Shown here one piece after another: positions 53,496 through 63,088 of a stretch of DNA of 64,000 nucleotides (position 1 is the first letter of the stretch; every line of letters begins with the position of its first letter). The position numbers and the translations under genes are program-made. Source of the stretch: Stutzerimonas stutzeri (GTDB taxonomy: Bacteria; Pseudomonadota; Gammaproteobacteria; Pseudomonadales; Pseudomonadaceae). The notes below the pieces were generated by a model, which saw only the letters and a list, made by a program, of their open reading frames with translations, did no database searches and was not told where the DNA came from. Where the stretch lies: the NCBI RefSeq assembly GCF_000590475.1, contig NZ_CP007441.1:3664660-3728659 (forward strand), given 5' to 3'.

Positions 53496-54749
53496 TCAGG
53501 CCCGCACCGAACCATGCGGCAAGCGCAACTCGGTCAGGGTGCCACCGTTTTCGTGATTGTAGAGCTTCACCGTACCGCCGGCGCGGGTAACGCTGGCCTG
53601 GCTCAGAAACAGGCCGAGGCCGAAGCCCTTGCCCTTCGTCGTGATGAAGGGTCTGCCGATCTGTTCGGCGATGGCCAACGGTACGCCCGCTCCGTGATCT
53701 CGGATGGTCAGTTTGATCCACTGCGCGTCCCAGTCCAGACGGATGTCCAGATTGTCCGGGCTGGCATCGGTGGCGTTATTCAGCAGGTTGAGCAGCGACT
53801 GTCCCAGATCCGCCGGAGGCATCAGGCGCGGCGAGGTGCCTTTGCCCAGGCACTGGAAACGATACGTGGCCTCCGGATGCATCAGATGCCAGCGCTGCAG
53901 CACCGACTCGACCCACTCGCGCACGGTCTGTTCGACGACCGCCTGACGCCGGTCCGCCTCAGCCGCCCGCACCAGTTGGCGCAAGCTCTCCTTGCACAGC
54001 TGAACCTGCGACTGCAGCAGCGCTAGGTCTTCATTCAACTGAGGCTGCTGGTAGTCCTGGCGCAGCTCCTTGAGCAGCACGCTCATGGTCGCCAAGGGCG
54101 TCCCCAGCTCATGGGCAGCGCCAGCCGCTTGTGTGGCCACGGCCAGCAATTGCTGATCACGCATGCTTTCTTCGCGCCGCTGGGCCTGAAATTGTTCCTG
54201 GCGACGCAACTGCTCGGCCATGCGCGCGACGAAAAAGGTGATCAACGCCGCTGCCAGCGCGAAACTCAGCCACATCCCATAGACCAACAGCGTGGTGCGA
54301 TCGACTGGCGGCACGATGACCGGGTCGTACCACACCAGCATCAAGGTGTACCCCGCAAGCGCCAAGCCGGACAATGCCACGGAATACAGCCATGGCAAGG
54401 TCGCCGCAGCGATGGTCAGCGGTACGAGATAATAAGAGACGAAGGGATTGGTCGAGCCGCCCGAATAATAAAGCAGTGCACTGTGGATCAGCAGATCGGT
54501 GCCCAGGTGCACGGCGTATTCGAGCTCGGTCACCGGCCAAGGCCCACGCAGCCGTAGCGCGGTGCCCAGGCAGATCAGCGCAGAGACGGCCAGCGTGACC
54601 CCCAGGTGAAACCATGGCAGACCGAACAGCTGGGTAGCGTAGGCGAGCCCCACCGCGCCCGCCTGAGCAGCGAGCACGAGGATGCGGATCAGGGTAAGCA
54701 GACGAAGATTCTGGCGACTGGCCGACAGCAGCTGAACGGATGCGTACAT
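53496..54749 (-). CDS. roxS: redox sensor histidine kinase RoxS (PrrB/RegB type)
   Basis: The 417-residue kinase has six N-terminal membrane helices, then an H-box with the phospho-His in AGAAHELGTPLATMSVLLKE without its ends, and a C-terminal ATPase domain (NLLNNATDASPDN, DHGAGVP, GKGFGLGLFLSQA). The RegB/PrrB/RoxS family senses the quinone pool. The ATG at 54749 is 40 codons inside the open frame and matches family length. It is divergent from the SIMPL gene. Confidence 0.93.
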   Translation of the reverse strand: MYASVQLLSASRQNLRLLTLIRILVLAAQAGAVGLAYATQLFGLPWFHLGVTLAVSALICLGTALRLRGPWPVTELEYAVHLGTDLLIHSALLYYSGGSTNPFVSYYLVPLTIAAATLPWLYSVALSGLALAGYTLMLVWYDPVIVPPVDRTTLLVYGMWLSFALAAALITFFVARMAEQLRRQEQFQAQRREESMRDQQLLAVATQAAGAAHELGTPLATMSVLLKELRQDYQQPQLNEDLALLQSQVQLCKESLRQLVRAAEADRRQAVVEQTVREWVESVLQRWHLMHPEATYRFQCLGKGTSPRLMPPADLGQSLLNLLNNATDASPDNLDIRLDWDAQWIKLTIRDHGAGVPLAIAEQIGRPFITTKGKGFGLGLFLSQASVTRAGGTVKLYNHENGGTLTELRLPHGSVRA

Positions 54750-54898
54750 GGGTGCTCCAAAGGAGTCGCGAGTATAACCAAGCTGCCTGAACGACGACTG
54801 AGCTGCGGCAACGCGACGCACGAAAATCTGCAGAGCGCCCGTCAACCCGCTAAAGTCTCTGCGCCGCACCGCTGGTGCTATCGAATTCAGGAGTTTTC

Positions 54899-55591
54899 AT
54901 GTTCGTACTTGCCCCCCGCAGCCTTGCGCTGCTGGCCTGCATCACCTGCCTTCCCGCTGTCGCCGACGAGCAACACTACAACCAGATTTCGCTGCATGCC
55001 GAGGCCAGCAGCGAGGTCGCTCATGACCGCATGCATGTCACGCTGTACAGCGAGGCCCAGCATGAAGATCCGGCGCAACTGGCTGCGCAAACCACCCAGG
55101 CCATGAATAAGGCATTGCAACGTGCTCGCCAGGCGAAAGGCATCGTGGTCAGCCAGGGCAGTCGCAGCAGCTATCCGGTCTATGAGGAAAAAGGCCAGCA
55201 GATCACCGCCTGGCGCGAGCGCGCCGAGCTGCGCCTGGAAAGCGGTGATTTCGCCGCATTGTCCAAGCTGACCGGGGAACTGATGCAGGACCTGAAAATG
55301 GGCGGTATGCAGTTCAGCGTGTCCGACGCGATCCGCAAGCAGAATGAAGACGCCCTGCTCAAGAATGCCGTTGCTGCCTTCCGTGCCCGCGCACAATTGG
55401 CCACAGAAGCACTGGGTGGCGCCGACTACCGCATCGTCAGCCTCAACCTGGGCAGCGGCGGCGGTTATCAGCCGGTGATGCGCAACTTCGCCATGAAGAG
55501 CATGGATTCGATGCCGACGCCAGAAGTTGAAGCCGGCACTCGCCAGGTCAGCGTCAGCGCCGACGGCGTTATCGAAGTGCAGATGCCCTGA
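54899..55591 (+). CDS. SIMPL domain (DUF541) periplasmic protein
   Basis: The 230-residue protein has a signal peptide (cleavage about residue 24, PAVADEQ) and the SIMPL domain with SLHAEASSEVAHDRMHVTLY and DYRIVSLNLGSGGGYQP. DUF541 proteins are widely conserved in the envelope; function is not settled. The ATG at 54899 follows CAGGAG and gives a sensible signal peptide; eight extra upstream codons are unlikely. It is divergent from roxS. Confidence 0.88.
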   Translation: MFVLAPRSLALLACITCLPAVADEQHYNQISLHAEASSEVAHDRMHVTLYSEAQHEDPAQLAAQTTQAMNKALQRARQAKGIVVSQGSRSSYPVYEEKGQQITAWRERAELRLESGDFAALSKLTGELMQDLKMGGMQFSVSDAIRKQNEDALLKNAVAAFRARAQLATEALGGADYRIVSLNLGSGGGYQPVMRNFAMKSMDSMPTPEVEAGTRQVSVSADGVIEVQMP

Positions 55592-55856
55592 TCGACACCA
55601 CCATACTGGCACGCCGAGGCCACGCAGCCTCGGCTTGCTTGCACATGAAGCTGTCACCCACAGCGACACATACCTCTCCCTGGATCGCGGCACGCTCGAA
55701 CGCGGCCTGCATTAGCAAATGAGCATCGCTCTCGACGTTGCGAACGCCGCTCCGGCGTCACTCGTTAACGCGAATGTATGTCCTCTGTAAATTATTAGCG
55801 TTTGAACCGGAACGTTCATTAGAATCCTGCCGTCGCTCTCGTCACCAAGGACATTC

Positions 55857-56450
55857 ATGCAACTCTGGCTCGGCACCTTGCGCCAATGGCACTGGATCAG
55901 CTCCGCACTGTGCCTGGTCGGCATGCTGCTGTTCGCCGTCACAGGCGTTACGCTGAATCATGCGGCGCAAATCGAGGCGAAGCCGAGGATTACCGAGCAC
56001 CAGGCCAGGCTTCCACAAGCGCTGCAGCAACAACTGCAGACACAACCGCCCGAAGCCGGTTTGCCAGACGCGCTGCACCGCTGGCTTGAAAGCGAACTTA
56101 GCCTCGAGCTCGACGAGCAGGACGCCGAGTGGACCGATGGCGAGCTCTATGTCGCCCTGCCCCGCCCCGGTGGCGATGCCTGGCTTAGCCTCGAACTGGA
56201 AAGCGGCGAGCTGCTCTACGAATCCACCGACCGCGGTTGGGTTTCCTACCTCAACGACCTGCACAAGGCCCGCAATACCGGCACGGCCTGGAGCTGGTTC
56301 ATCGACATCTTTGCCGCGGCCTGCGTCATTTTCAGTCTCACCGGCCTGTTGCTCTTGCAACGGCACGCAAGCGGACGCCCCAGCACCTGGCCGTTGGTCG
56401 GGCTGGGACTGGTGATTCCTGTCCTGCTGGCCCTGCTATTCATTCACTAA
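55857..56450 (+). CDS. PepSY-associated membrane protein
   Basis: The 197-residue protein has an N-terminal membrane helix (about 15-37), then a periplasmic part with PepSY-like features (LELESGELLYESTDRGWVSYL) and a second and third helix at the C-terminus (about 140-160 and 172-192). The segment LNDLHKARNTGTAWSWFIDI with its His is typical of PepSY_TM proteins, which occur in membrane flavoreductases. AAGGA lies upstream of the ATG. It leads a four-gene run ending in the flavoreductase at 58044. Confidence 0.88.
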   Translation: MQLWLGTLRQWHWISSALCLVGMLLFAVTGVTLNHAAQIEAKPRITEHQARLPQALQQQLQTQPPEAGLPDALHRWLESELSLELDEQDAEWTDGELYVALPRPGGDAWLSLELESGELLYESTDRGWVSYLNDLHKARNTGTAWSWFIDIFAAACVIFSLTGLLLLQRHASGRPSTWPLVGLGLVIPVLLALLFIH

Positions 56451-56460
56451 AGGACCTGCG

Positions 56461-56970
56461 ATGCATAAATCCCTGCTGTTGCCACTCACGCTGTTCTGCG
56501 CCCCGCTGTTGGCCGCCGATCTGCAGGTATCCGTTGAAATTCCACGATTGCAGGTCGCCGAGTATCACCGCCCCTACGTTGCGATATGGCTGGAAAAAAC
56601 CGATCAGAGTCATGTAGCCGACCTGGCGGTCTGGTACGACGGGAAAATGAAGGACAAGGAAGGCGAGAAATGGCTGAAGGATTTGCGTCAGTGGTGGCGT
56701 CGCAGCGGACGCAGCCTCGAATTGCCGGTGGACGGCGTCAGTGCCGCCACCCGTGCCGTCGGTAGCCACACCCTGTCCTTTGACGACAGCAAGGCCCCGC
56801 TAAAGGACTTGCCGCCGGGCGACTATCGGCTAGTGGTCGAAGCCGCACGCGAAGTCGGCGGCCGCGAGCTGGTACGTGTTCCGTTCAGCTGGCCCGCCTC
56901 GACGCAGCAGACCCATCAAGCCCAGGGCGAAAGCGAGCTGGGCGCCGTTTCTCTCACCCTCAATCCCTGA
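56461..56970 (+). CDS. DUF2271 domain periplasmic protein
   Basis: The 169-residue protein has a signal peptide (cleavage about LLAADL, residue 18) and the DUF2271 pattern: RPYVAIWLEKTDQSHVADLAVWYDG, RQWWRRSGRS and PPGDYRLVVEAAREVGG. Function is unknown. It starts ten bases after the PepSY gene, in the middle of the proposed iron-reduction module. Confidence 0.87.
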   Translation: MHKSLLLPLTLFCAPLLAADLQVSVEIPRLQVAEYHRPYVAIWLEKTDQSHVADLAVWYDGKMKDKEGEKWLKDLRQWWRRSGRSLELPVDGVSAATRAVGSHTLSFDDSKAPLKDLPPGDYRLVVEAAREVGGRELVRVPFSWPASTQQTHQAQGESELGAVSLTLNP

Positions 56971-56999
56971 ACTCACGTCTGAATCAAGGAAACCACGCG

Positions 57000-57875
57000 A
57001 TGAAACCGATGATCAAATGGACTGCTCTGGCATTGGCCGTCTGCCTGCCACTGTCCGCCCAGGCCCACCGCGCCTGGATGCTGCCATCCGCTACTGTCCT
57101 CTCCGGCGAGGATCCCTGGATCACCGTAGACGCGGCCGTTTCCAACGATCTGTTCTACTTCGAACATTTCCCGCTGCGCCTCAAGGGCATCGGCGATCTC
57201 GATAAAGCCTCAGCCGGCGGCCCACCGGGCATGCGTCCGCGGCCCGTACCGGAGCTGCAACTGATCGCGCCGGATGGCTCCTCACTCAAAGCCGAAAACG
57301 GCAACCTGGGACGCTACCGCAGCACCTTCGATTTGCACCTGACGCAAAAGGGCACGTACAAGCTGGCCGTCGCCAATGACGGCCTGTTTGCAAGCTGGAA
57401 AGAGGACGGCAAGCCCCACCGCTGGATGGGCAAAGCCGACAGCTTCGCCAAGGACGTCCCCAGCAAGGCCGACGACCTCAAGGTCGCTCAGAGCAGCTCT
57501 CGCATGGAAGTCTTCGTCACATCCGGCAACCCCACTAAAGAGGTGCTGAAACCTACTGGCAAGGGCCTCGAGCTATCACCGGTCACGCACCCCAACGACT
57601 TGTTCGCAGGCGAGGCGGCCGAGTTCGTCTTTTTGCTCGATGGACAGCCGGCCGCTGACGTCGAGATCAGTGTGATCCCAGGCGGCAACCGCTACCGCGA
57701 CGAATTGGGTGAAATCAAAGCCAAGACCGACGCTCAGGGCAAGATCAGCATCACCTGGCCGGAAGCCGGCATGTATTGGCTGGAGGCCGAGCTGAAGACC
57801 GACAAAGGCGTGACCGAGCCGGCTACCGAACGCCGTGCCAGCTACAGCGCCACACTTGAAGTGCTTCCGCAGTAA
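57000..57875 (+). CDS. DUF4198 domain periplasmic protein
   Basis: The 291-residue protein has a signal peptide with predicted cleavage at AQA/H, so the mature chain begins His-Arg-Ala-Trp (HRAWMLPSATVLSGEDPW). DUF4198 includes NikM/NikK-like metal-uptake proteins; an N-terminal His is a plausible metal ligand. Other His residues (FEHFPL, PHRWMGK, VTHPND) and a C-terminal beta-sandwich follow. It lies 29 bases after the DUF2271 gene. Confidence 0.88.
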   Translation: MKPMIKWTALALAVCLPLSAQAHRAWMLPSATVLSGEDPWITVDAAVSNDLFYFEHFPLRLKGIGDLDKASAGGPPGMRPRPVPELQLIAPDGSSLKAENGNLGRYRSTFDLHLTQKGTYKLAVANDGLFASWKEDGKPHRWMGKADSFAKDVPSKADDLKVAQSSSRMEVFVTSGNPTKEVLKPTGKGLELSPVTHPNDLFAGEAAEFVFLLDGQPAADVEISVIPGGNRYRDELGEIKAKTDAQGKISITWPEAGMYWLEAELKTDKGVTEPATERRASYSATLEVLPQ

Positions 57876-57885
57876 TCCTGCAGCG

Positions 57886-57915
57886 CCGTAGCGGCGGCGA
57901 AAACTGTCGCTACGG
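57886..57915 (+). repeat. hairpin between the DUF4198 and flavoreductase genes
   Basis: The arms CCGTAGCG and CGCTACGG form a perfect 8 bp inverted repeat with a 14-base loop, just after the DUF4198 stop. There is no T-run; it could be an mRNA processing or stability element. Confidence 0.45.
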
Positions 57916-58043
57916 GCACGTCTCGTTCGCAACGTCTTGTAGCGCTCAATGTGGCCGGACGCCACATCGTCCGCACATGCAGCCGCAACGGCGTCACACA
58001 AGCAACCCTGATTATCGACAGCCAGATCCAGGAGACGGCTACC

Positions 58044-59612
58044 TTGGTCCGCAATACCGTGCTCCTGCGTTACGCCCCGCTGCTGGCGTGCCTGTCACTC
58101 GCCGCAGGGCTGTTCTGGTGGCAACCGCCCCGGAGCGTCTCGGCACTGCTGGTCGTCATGGCATACGCCGGCATATGCCTGCACCTCTGGCGCAACCACC
58201 GCACGCGTACGCAACCCACTCATTCCGCTTTGGCGCCCGACATGCTGCTCATCGGGTATGCCAGCCAGGGCGGGCAGGCACGCGAACTGGCCGAGCGCAG
58301 CGCCGAGCAGTTGCGCGATGCCGGCGTGAAGGTGGATGTCCGCCGCCTGAACACCTTGCATCTGACCACACTAAGCAAGTCACGCCGCGCCTTGTTCATC
58401 CTGAGCACCTACGGCGAAGGCGAAGCGCCGGACAATGCGGCTCGCTTCGAGCAACGTCTGTTGCGCGAATCACTCGACCTGTCTTCTCTGGAGTTTGCCC
58501 TGCTCGCACTGGGCGATCAGCATTACACCCACTTTTGCGGCTTCGCCCGAAGAATCGATAGCCGCCTGCGCGCACTGGGTGCGCTGCCGCTGTTCGATCG
58601 GCTGGAGGCTGACCGCGCCGATCCCGGCACGCTGCGCCACTGGCAGCACCAGCTGGCTCACCTCTGCGGTCGCAGCGACTTCACCGACTGGCAGCCCGCG
58701 CCCTACCGGCCTTGGCGATTGCTGAGCCGAACACTGCTTAACCCGGGTAGCCAGGGCGCGCCGGTCTTTCAGCTGACGCTTTGTCCCGAAGGAGAGATGC
58801 CGTATTGGCAAGCGGGTGACATCGCCGAGGTCGGACCACGTCACGCGCAATCGGACATGCAGCATCTGCTTCGGCAACTCGGCCTCGACCCGTCACATCC
58901 CGTCGAAAACAAGCAATCACTGGCTGCGGCCCTCGCCTCGCGTCGCCTACCGCCAGAACCCAGTGCGTTGTCCGGCTGCACCCTAGAAACGCTGCTGGCG
59001 CTCCCCCGCCTGCCCCACCGTGAATACTCCATCGCTTCGATTCCGGCCGAGGGGCATGTACAGCTATTGGTGCGCGAGGCCCGTTACCCGGACGGACGTC
59101 TAGGGCTCGGCTCCGGCTGGCTCTGTCAGCACGCTGCGCCTGGCAGCCTGATCGACTTGCGCATCCGCTCCAACCCCGGTTTCCATGGCACAGATCCGCA
59201 ACGGCCAATGATTCTTATCGGTAATGGGACGGGGCTGGCGGGGCTGCGCGCGCACCTGCATGAACGTGCCGCTATACCGGGATCGCGTAACTGGCTGATG
59301 TTTGGTGAGCGCAGCGCCGCGCACGACCAGTTGCTGCGCGACGAACTGGACGGCTGGGTTCAGTCCGGTCATCTGCAGCGAATCGACCTGGCGTTTTCCC
59401 GCGACCAAGCGGAAAAGGTCTATGTCCAGCACCTGCTGCGTGATGCGGCAGATGAGTTGCGGCAATGGATCAACGAAGGCGCCGCCCTCTACGTATGCGG
59501 GAGCCTCGAAGGCATGGGCCGCGACGTGCAAAAGTTTCTCGCTGGCATGTTAGGCGAGGCAGTGCTGCAGGATCTGACTGACCAGGGCCGCTACCGACGG
59601 GACCTCTATTGA
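58044..59612 (+). CDS. membrane-anchored flavodoxin/ferredoxin-reductase type flavoprotein (sulfite reductase alpha-like)
   Basis: The 522-residue protein starts with two membrane helices (about 10-28 and 34-50) and then a flavodoxin domain (GYASQGGQARELAERS, LSTYGEGEAPDNAARF) and a FAD/NADPH reductase domain (REYSIASIPAE for FAD, GLGSGWLCQHAAPG, IGNGTGLAGLRAHL and YVCGSLEGMGRDVQKF). The TTG start at 58044 has CAGGAG nine bases upstream; the frame also extends 31 codons further. In P. aeruginosa the neighbour of piuA (PA4513) is, as I recall, a fusion of PepSY and this reductase; here the parts are separate genes. Confidence 0.88.
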   Translation: MVRNTVLLRYAPLLACLSLAAGLFWWQPPRSVSALLVVMAYAGICLHLWRNHRTRTQPTHSALAPDMLLIGYASQGGQARELAERSAEQLRDAGVKVDVRRLNTLHLTTLSKSRRALFILSTYGEGEAPDNAARFEQRLLRESLDLSSLEFALLALGDQHYTHFCGFARRIDSRLRALGALPLFDRLEADRADPGTLRHWQHQLAHLCGRSDFTDWQPAPYRPWRLLSRTLLNPGSQGAPVFQLTLCPEGEMPYWQAGDIAEVGPRHAQSDMQHLLRQLGLDPSHPVENKQSLAAALASRRLPPEPSALSGCTLETLLALPRLPHREYSIASIPAEGHVQLLVREARYPDGRLGLGSGWLCQHAAPGSLIDLRIRSNPGFHGTDPQRPMILIGNGTGLAGLRAHLHERAAIPGSRNWLMFGERSAAHDQLLRDELDGWVQSGHLQRIDLAFSRDQAEKVYVQHLLRDAADELRQWINEGAALYVCGSLEGMGRDVQKFLAGMLGEAVLQDLTDQGRYRRDLY

Positions 59613-59884
59613 TTCCTGTGTTCTACAGCTTTGCGATCCATAGGAGCGAGAGCCATCTTTGGCGATTGGATGACTGGATTGCAGTAACAGACGCTCCATG
59701 CGAAGCAGCTCCCGATGAGGCGATCAAGCGTATAAATCTGCGCGCTTGCACCAGCCACGGCATGCACGATTCGGATCTGCAAACGAGCCGCAGCGGACGT
59801 CACGACTGTATAACTTCAGGCGTCGCAGCTTTCGATCTCGACGTCGCAGCCGTGATTTCACGACTAAACACGAAACTCGGCAGC

Positions 59885-59916
59885 ACGAAAAAACAAACCC
59901 CGCCATTGGCGGGGTT
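59885..59916 (-). terminator. rho-independent terminator of piuA
   Basis: AACCCCGCC/GGCGGGGTT (stem 9 bp, loop ATT, 59896-59916) is followed on the minus strand by TTTGTTTTTT. The remaining bases of the 351-base gap 59613-59963 show no gene. Confidence 0.85.
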
Positions 59917-59963
59917 CATCGTTATCGTCTCAAGGCGTGAATGGCCCCTGCTTCAAGCATCGA

Positions 59964-62258
59964 TCAAAAGTGGAAGTTGGTGCTCAACAATGCAGTGCGG
60001 CCTGCGGCTTGGCTAGCGTAGTGTGCACTGTAAGCCTTGTCGTAGTACGTCTCATCGGTCAGGTTCTGCACATTGACCTGGAAGTCGAGGTTCTTGTTGA
60101 CCTTGTAACTGGCCATCGCGTCGTAGCGCCAGTACGAATCAATCATCACCGTATTGGCGGTATTGCCATATACCTCGTCGACATAGAACGCCCCGCCGCC
60201 TACAGCCAGCTTGTCGGTCACGTCATAAGTGGTCCACAGACTGAAAGAATGATTCGGTGTGTTCGCCAACTGATTGCCGTTGTCCGGATTCACCTGGCTT
60301 GACACTGCACCCGCGCGGCTGCCAACGGCACCGCCCTCGACCAGCTCGCTGTCGAGATAGCTGTATCCGGCAAACACGTTCCACTTCGGCGTCAGGCGAC
60401 CGGTAGCAGTCAGCTCGTAGCCGTCGACACGGGTTTTGCCGACGTTTTCGTAGGTGAAATCGGACGCCAATACGCGCGCGTTGTCCTTCTCCGTCCGAAA
60501 TACCGCGGCCCCCAGGGACAGGCGGTTATCAAGCAGGTCCCACTTGGTGCCTACCTCGTAGTTGGTGGTCTCTTCCGGCTCCATATCGCTGCGAATGCTG
60601 CCGGCTGTACCGTTTCCGTCGTTCAGGGAATTGGATTCCGAACCTTCCCCCACCGTGGACCCTGGAGGTGTCGCCGACGTGGCGTAAGACACATAGATGC
60701 TGCCGTTCTCGACCGGCTTGTAGACCAGCCCCAACTGGCCGGTGACGAACTCACTGGTGTCTTCGATCTCGGTAACGCCGGTTGCAGCGCTGGTCTTGGC
60801 GCTGGTTTCGAAATAGTCGTAGCGTACGCCCATGTTCAACAGCCACTGCTCGGTCAGCTCGAGCGTGTCGAATGCCCAGAGCGCGCGGGTATCAGCATCG
60901 GTCTCGGTGCCGTAGTAATTACGTGTAATGGAGCCGGTATAGGCCTGGTCGGGGTTCGGGTTCGATAGCGAGGTGCAGTCGCCGGAAGCCACGAGCGCCG
61001 GAGTACAGGTGCCGGCGCTGGTACCAGGCAGGCTGTACCCAGAACGGTCTACGGTTTCGCGGCCCAGCTCGATCCCAACGGAGAAATTGTTCTTGAAGCC
61101 GGCAACGATGGCCTCGCCGAACAGCTCGGTCTGGTTGATGGTGCTGGTGGTATTGCTGACGCGCTGGTTGGCGCGGCGGAACACCTGATCATTGAGGATG
61201 TTGCCTTTGCTGTCGTCCGGCTGGCTCCAGAGGTAATCCTGCATCGAGCTACCGTGGCGCAGCGTGTTCTTCACTGTCAGGTTGTCGCTCAGATCATGCT
61301 CGATGGCGATCGTCGAGATATCCGCACGGCCCTTGGAGAAGTCCCGCCCCGTCAGACCATAGAAGTTGCTGCTGTCGCCGCCATCGGTCGGCTTATCCGG
61401 ATTGGCTGAGGTACGCCCAGCGGTGGATCCTGCATTCAAGCTGTAGGGAATGCCCGAATCCGGCAGATCGTCATTTTCCATGTGGTAGTAATCAAGGAAC
61501 ACGCGGGTGGGCGTGCCCAGGCCAAAAGCCAGCGACGCCGCCAGGCCCCAACGGTCGTTGTTGACCGCATCACGACCGGCAACGTTGTTTTCATGCTTCA
61601 TCAGGTTCAAGCGGCCGGCCGTGCTCTCGTTGAACTGATAGTTGCCATCGAGGGTGTAGCGCTGTGTCTGATCCGAACCCCAGGTGAAGCCACCATCCAG
61701 CGAGTTGCCGAGATGAGCCTTCTTGCTCACCAGGTTGATACTGCCGCCGGCCGAGTTGCGGCCGCCCATGGCCGAGTCGGAACCCTTGACCACTTCCACT
61801 GCCTCTACGGCGAAAATCTCGCGTGACTGGGCACCGGTGTCACGTACACCGTCGAGGTACATGCTGCTCTGCGAGTCGAACCCGCGGATGAATGGGCGAT
61901 CACCCGTGGGATTGCCCCCCTCGCCTGCACCCATGGTGATACCCGGCACGGTGCGCAAAGCGTCCTGCAGGTTCAGCGAGTTGGTGTCTTTGAGGACCTG
62001 CTGCGGTACGACTGTGACCGAGCGTGGCGTGTCGCGCAGCGGCGCGGTGAACTTGGATGATTGCGCCTGCTCGACCTTGTAGTCACCTTCCAGCGCGTCG
62101 CCCGTCACCGTTGTGGTGCCGAGGCTGAGGGGCTCGGTCTGATCGGCTTGCGCCGATTGCGCAGCAGACATACCGGATATGGCAACGCCTACAGCGGTGG
62201 CGAGCAGGCGAGGGGTCGCAGAACGATCCGAAGACATCATCGACATCATTGTTCTCAT
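59964..62258 (-). CDS. piuA: TonB-dependent siderophore receptor PiuA
   Basis: PiuA imports ferric catechol siderophores and catechol-linked drugs across the outer membrane. The 764-residue protein has a long signal peptide (to about SAQA, residue 37), a plug domain with RDTPRSVTVVPQQVLKDTN and RGFDSQSSMYLDGVRDTG, and a C-terminal beta barrel ending in the outer-membrane signal with terminal Phe (ALLSTNFHF). The ATG at 62258 starts MRTMMSMMSSDRSATPRLL. A Fur box lies 29 bases upstream, and piuC is divergent, as in P. aeruginosa. Confidence 0.94.
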   Translation of the reverse strand: MRTMMSMMSSDRSATPRLLATAVGVAISGMSAAQSAQADQTEPLSLGTTTVTGDALEGDYKVEQAQSSKFTAPLRDTPRSVTVVPQQVLKDTNSLNLQDALRTVPGITMGAGEGGNPTGDRPFIRGFDSQSSMYLDGVRDTGAQSREIFAVEAVEVVKGSDSAMGGRNSAGGSINLVSKKAHLGNSLDGGFTWGSDQTQRYTLDGNYQFNESTAGRLNLMKHENNVAGRDAVNNDRWGLAASLAFGLGTPTRVFLDYYHMENDDLPDSGIPYSLNAGSTAGRTSANPDKPTDGGDSSNFYGLTGRDFSKGRADISTIAIEHDLSDNLTVKNTLRHGSSMQDYLWSQPDDSKGNILNDQVFRRANQRVSNTTSTINQTELFGEAIVAGFKNNFSVGIELGRETVDRSGYSLPGTSAGTCTPALVASGDCTSLSNPNPDQAYTGSITRNYYGTETDADTRALWAFDTLELTEQWLLNMGVRYDYFETSAKTSAATGVTEIEDTSEFVTGQLGLVYKPVENGSIYVSYATSATPPGSTVGEGSESNSLNDGNGTAGSIRSDMEPEETTNYEVGTKWDLLDNRLSLGAAVFRTEKDNARVLASDFTYENVGKTRVDGYELTATGRLTPKWNVFAGYSYLDSELVEGGAVGSRAGAVSSQVNPDNGNQLANTPNHSFSLWTTYDVTDKLAVGGGAFYVDEVYGNTANTVMIDSYWRYDAMASYKVNKNLDFQVNVQNLTDETYYDKAYSAHYASQAAGRTALLSTNFHF

Positions 62259-62286
62259 TAAAAAGTCGGAGGCCGCGAAATCTAGA

Positions 62287-62305
62287 TCAAACAATAATCA
62301 ATATC
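62287..62305 (-). promoter_or_regulatory. Fur box between piuA and piuC
   Basis: Read on the minus strand, GATATTGATTATTGTTTGA matches the 19-base Fur consensus GATAATGATAATCATTATC at 12 positions. The site is 29 bases before piuA and 103 before piuC and could repress both in iron-rich cells. Confidence 0.7.
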
Positions 62306-62407
62306 AATTCCATATAAGAATATTTTTGAAATATTCCCTGGCCTCTCGCCAACTGGTCAGAGGCTAATTACCATTTGCGCCTCAGCTGCCCATGCGATAA
62401 ACCGACC

Positions 62408-63088
62408 ATGCTTCTCCACATCCCTGCTCTGTTCAATTCCGATGAAGCCAAACGTATCCGCAGCGCGCTGGAGAAGGCCCCTTGGGCTGATGGCAAAGTC
62501 ACCGCTGGCTATCAATCGGCAAAGACCAAGCACAATCTCCAGCTACCAGAGGATTCGCCTCTTGGAAGAGAGATTTCCGAGGCGATGTTGCAGCGTCTCT
62601 GGCAGAACCCGCAGTTCATGTCCGCCGCGCTCCCACATAAAGTCTTCCCGCCGCTATTCAATTGCTACAGCGAAGGCGGCTCGTTCGGTTATCACATCGA
62701 CAACGCCATTCGCCAGGTAAAGAACAGTCCGGAGCGCGTCCGTACCGACGTTTCCTCGACCCTGTTCTTCAGTGATCCGGATGACTACGACGGTGGCGAA
62801 TTGGTGATCAAGGACACTTACGGGACACAGCGGGTCAAGTTCGCCGCAGGCGACCTCGTGCTTTATCCGGCGACCAGCCTGCACAAAGTCGAGCCGGTGA
62901 CCCGCGGGACGCGCATCGCCTCTTTTTTCTGGACCCAGAGCCTGATCCGCGATGATGGTCAACGCACCCTGCTTTATGAAATGGACCAGGCGATCCAGCA
63001 ACTGGCCCGCGACGTGCCGGATCATCCTTCCCTCGTCCAGCTGACCGGCACCTATCACAACCTCCTGCGTCGATGGGCGGACGTTTGA
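62408..63088 (+). CDS. piuC: Fe(II)/2-oxoglutarate-dependent dioxygenase PiuC
   Basis: PiuC (PKHD-type hydroxylase) is Fur-controlled and linked to catechol receptor function. The 226-residue protein has the iron ligands HxD in FGYHIDNAI (about 97-99) and the distal His in LYPATSLHKVEP (about 157), followed by the 2-oxoglutarate Arg in RGTRIASFFW. The ATG at 62408 lies 11 codons inside the open frame. The Sel1-repeat gene follows with no gap. Confidence 0.94.
   Translation: MLLHIPALFNSDEAKRIRSALEKAPWADGKVTAGYQSAKTKHNLQLPEDSPLGREISEAMLQRLWQNPQFMSAALPHKVFPPLFNCYSEGGSFGYHIDNAIRQVKNSPERVRTDVSSTLFFSDPDDYDGGELVIKDTYGTQRVKFAAGDLVLYPATSLHKVEPVTRGTRIASFFWTQSLIRDDGQRTLLYEMDQAIQQLARDVPDHPSLVQLTGTYHNLLRRWADV

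Noticed and set aside
55785..55806. A Fur box upstream of the PepSY gene (GTAAATTATTAGCG)
   Set aside because: It is AT-rich but matches the 19-base consensus poorly in any register, so iron control of this run is not shown by the sequence.
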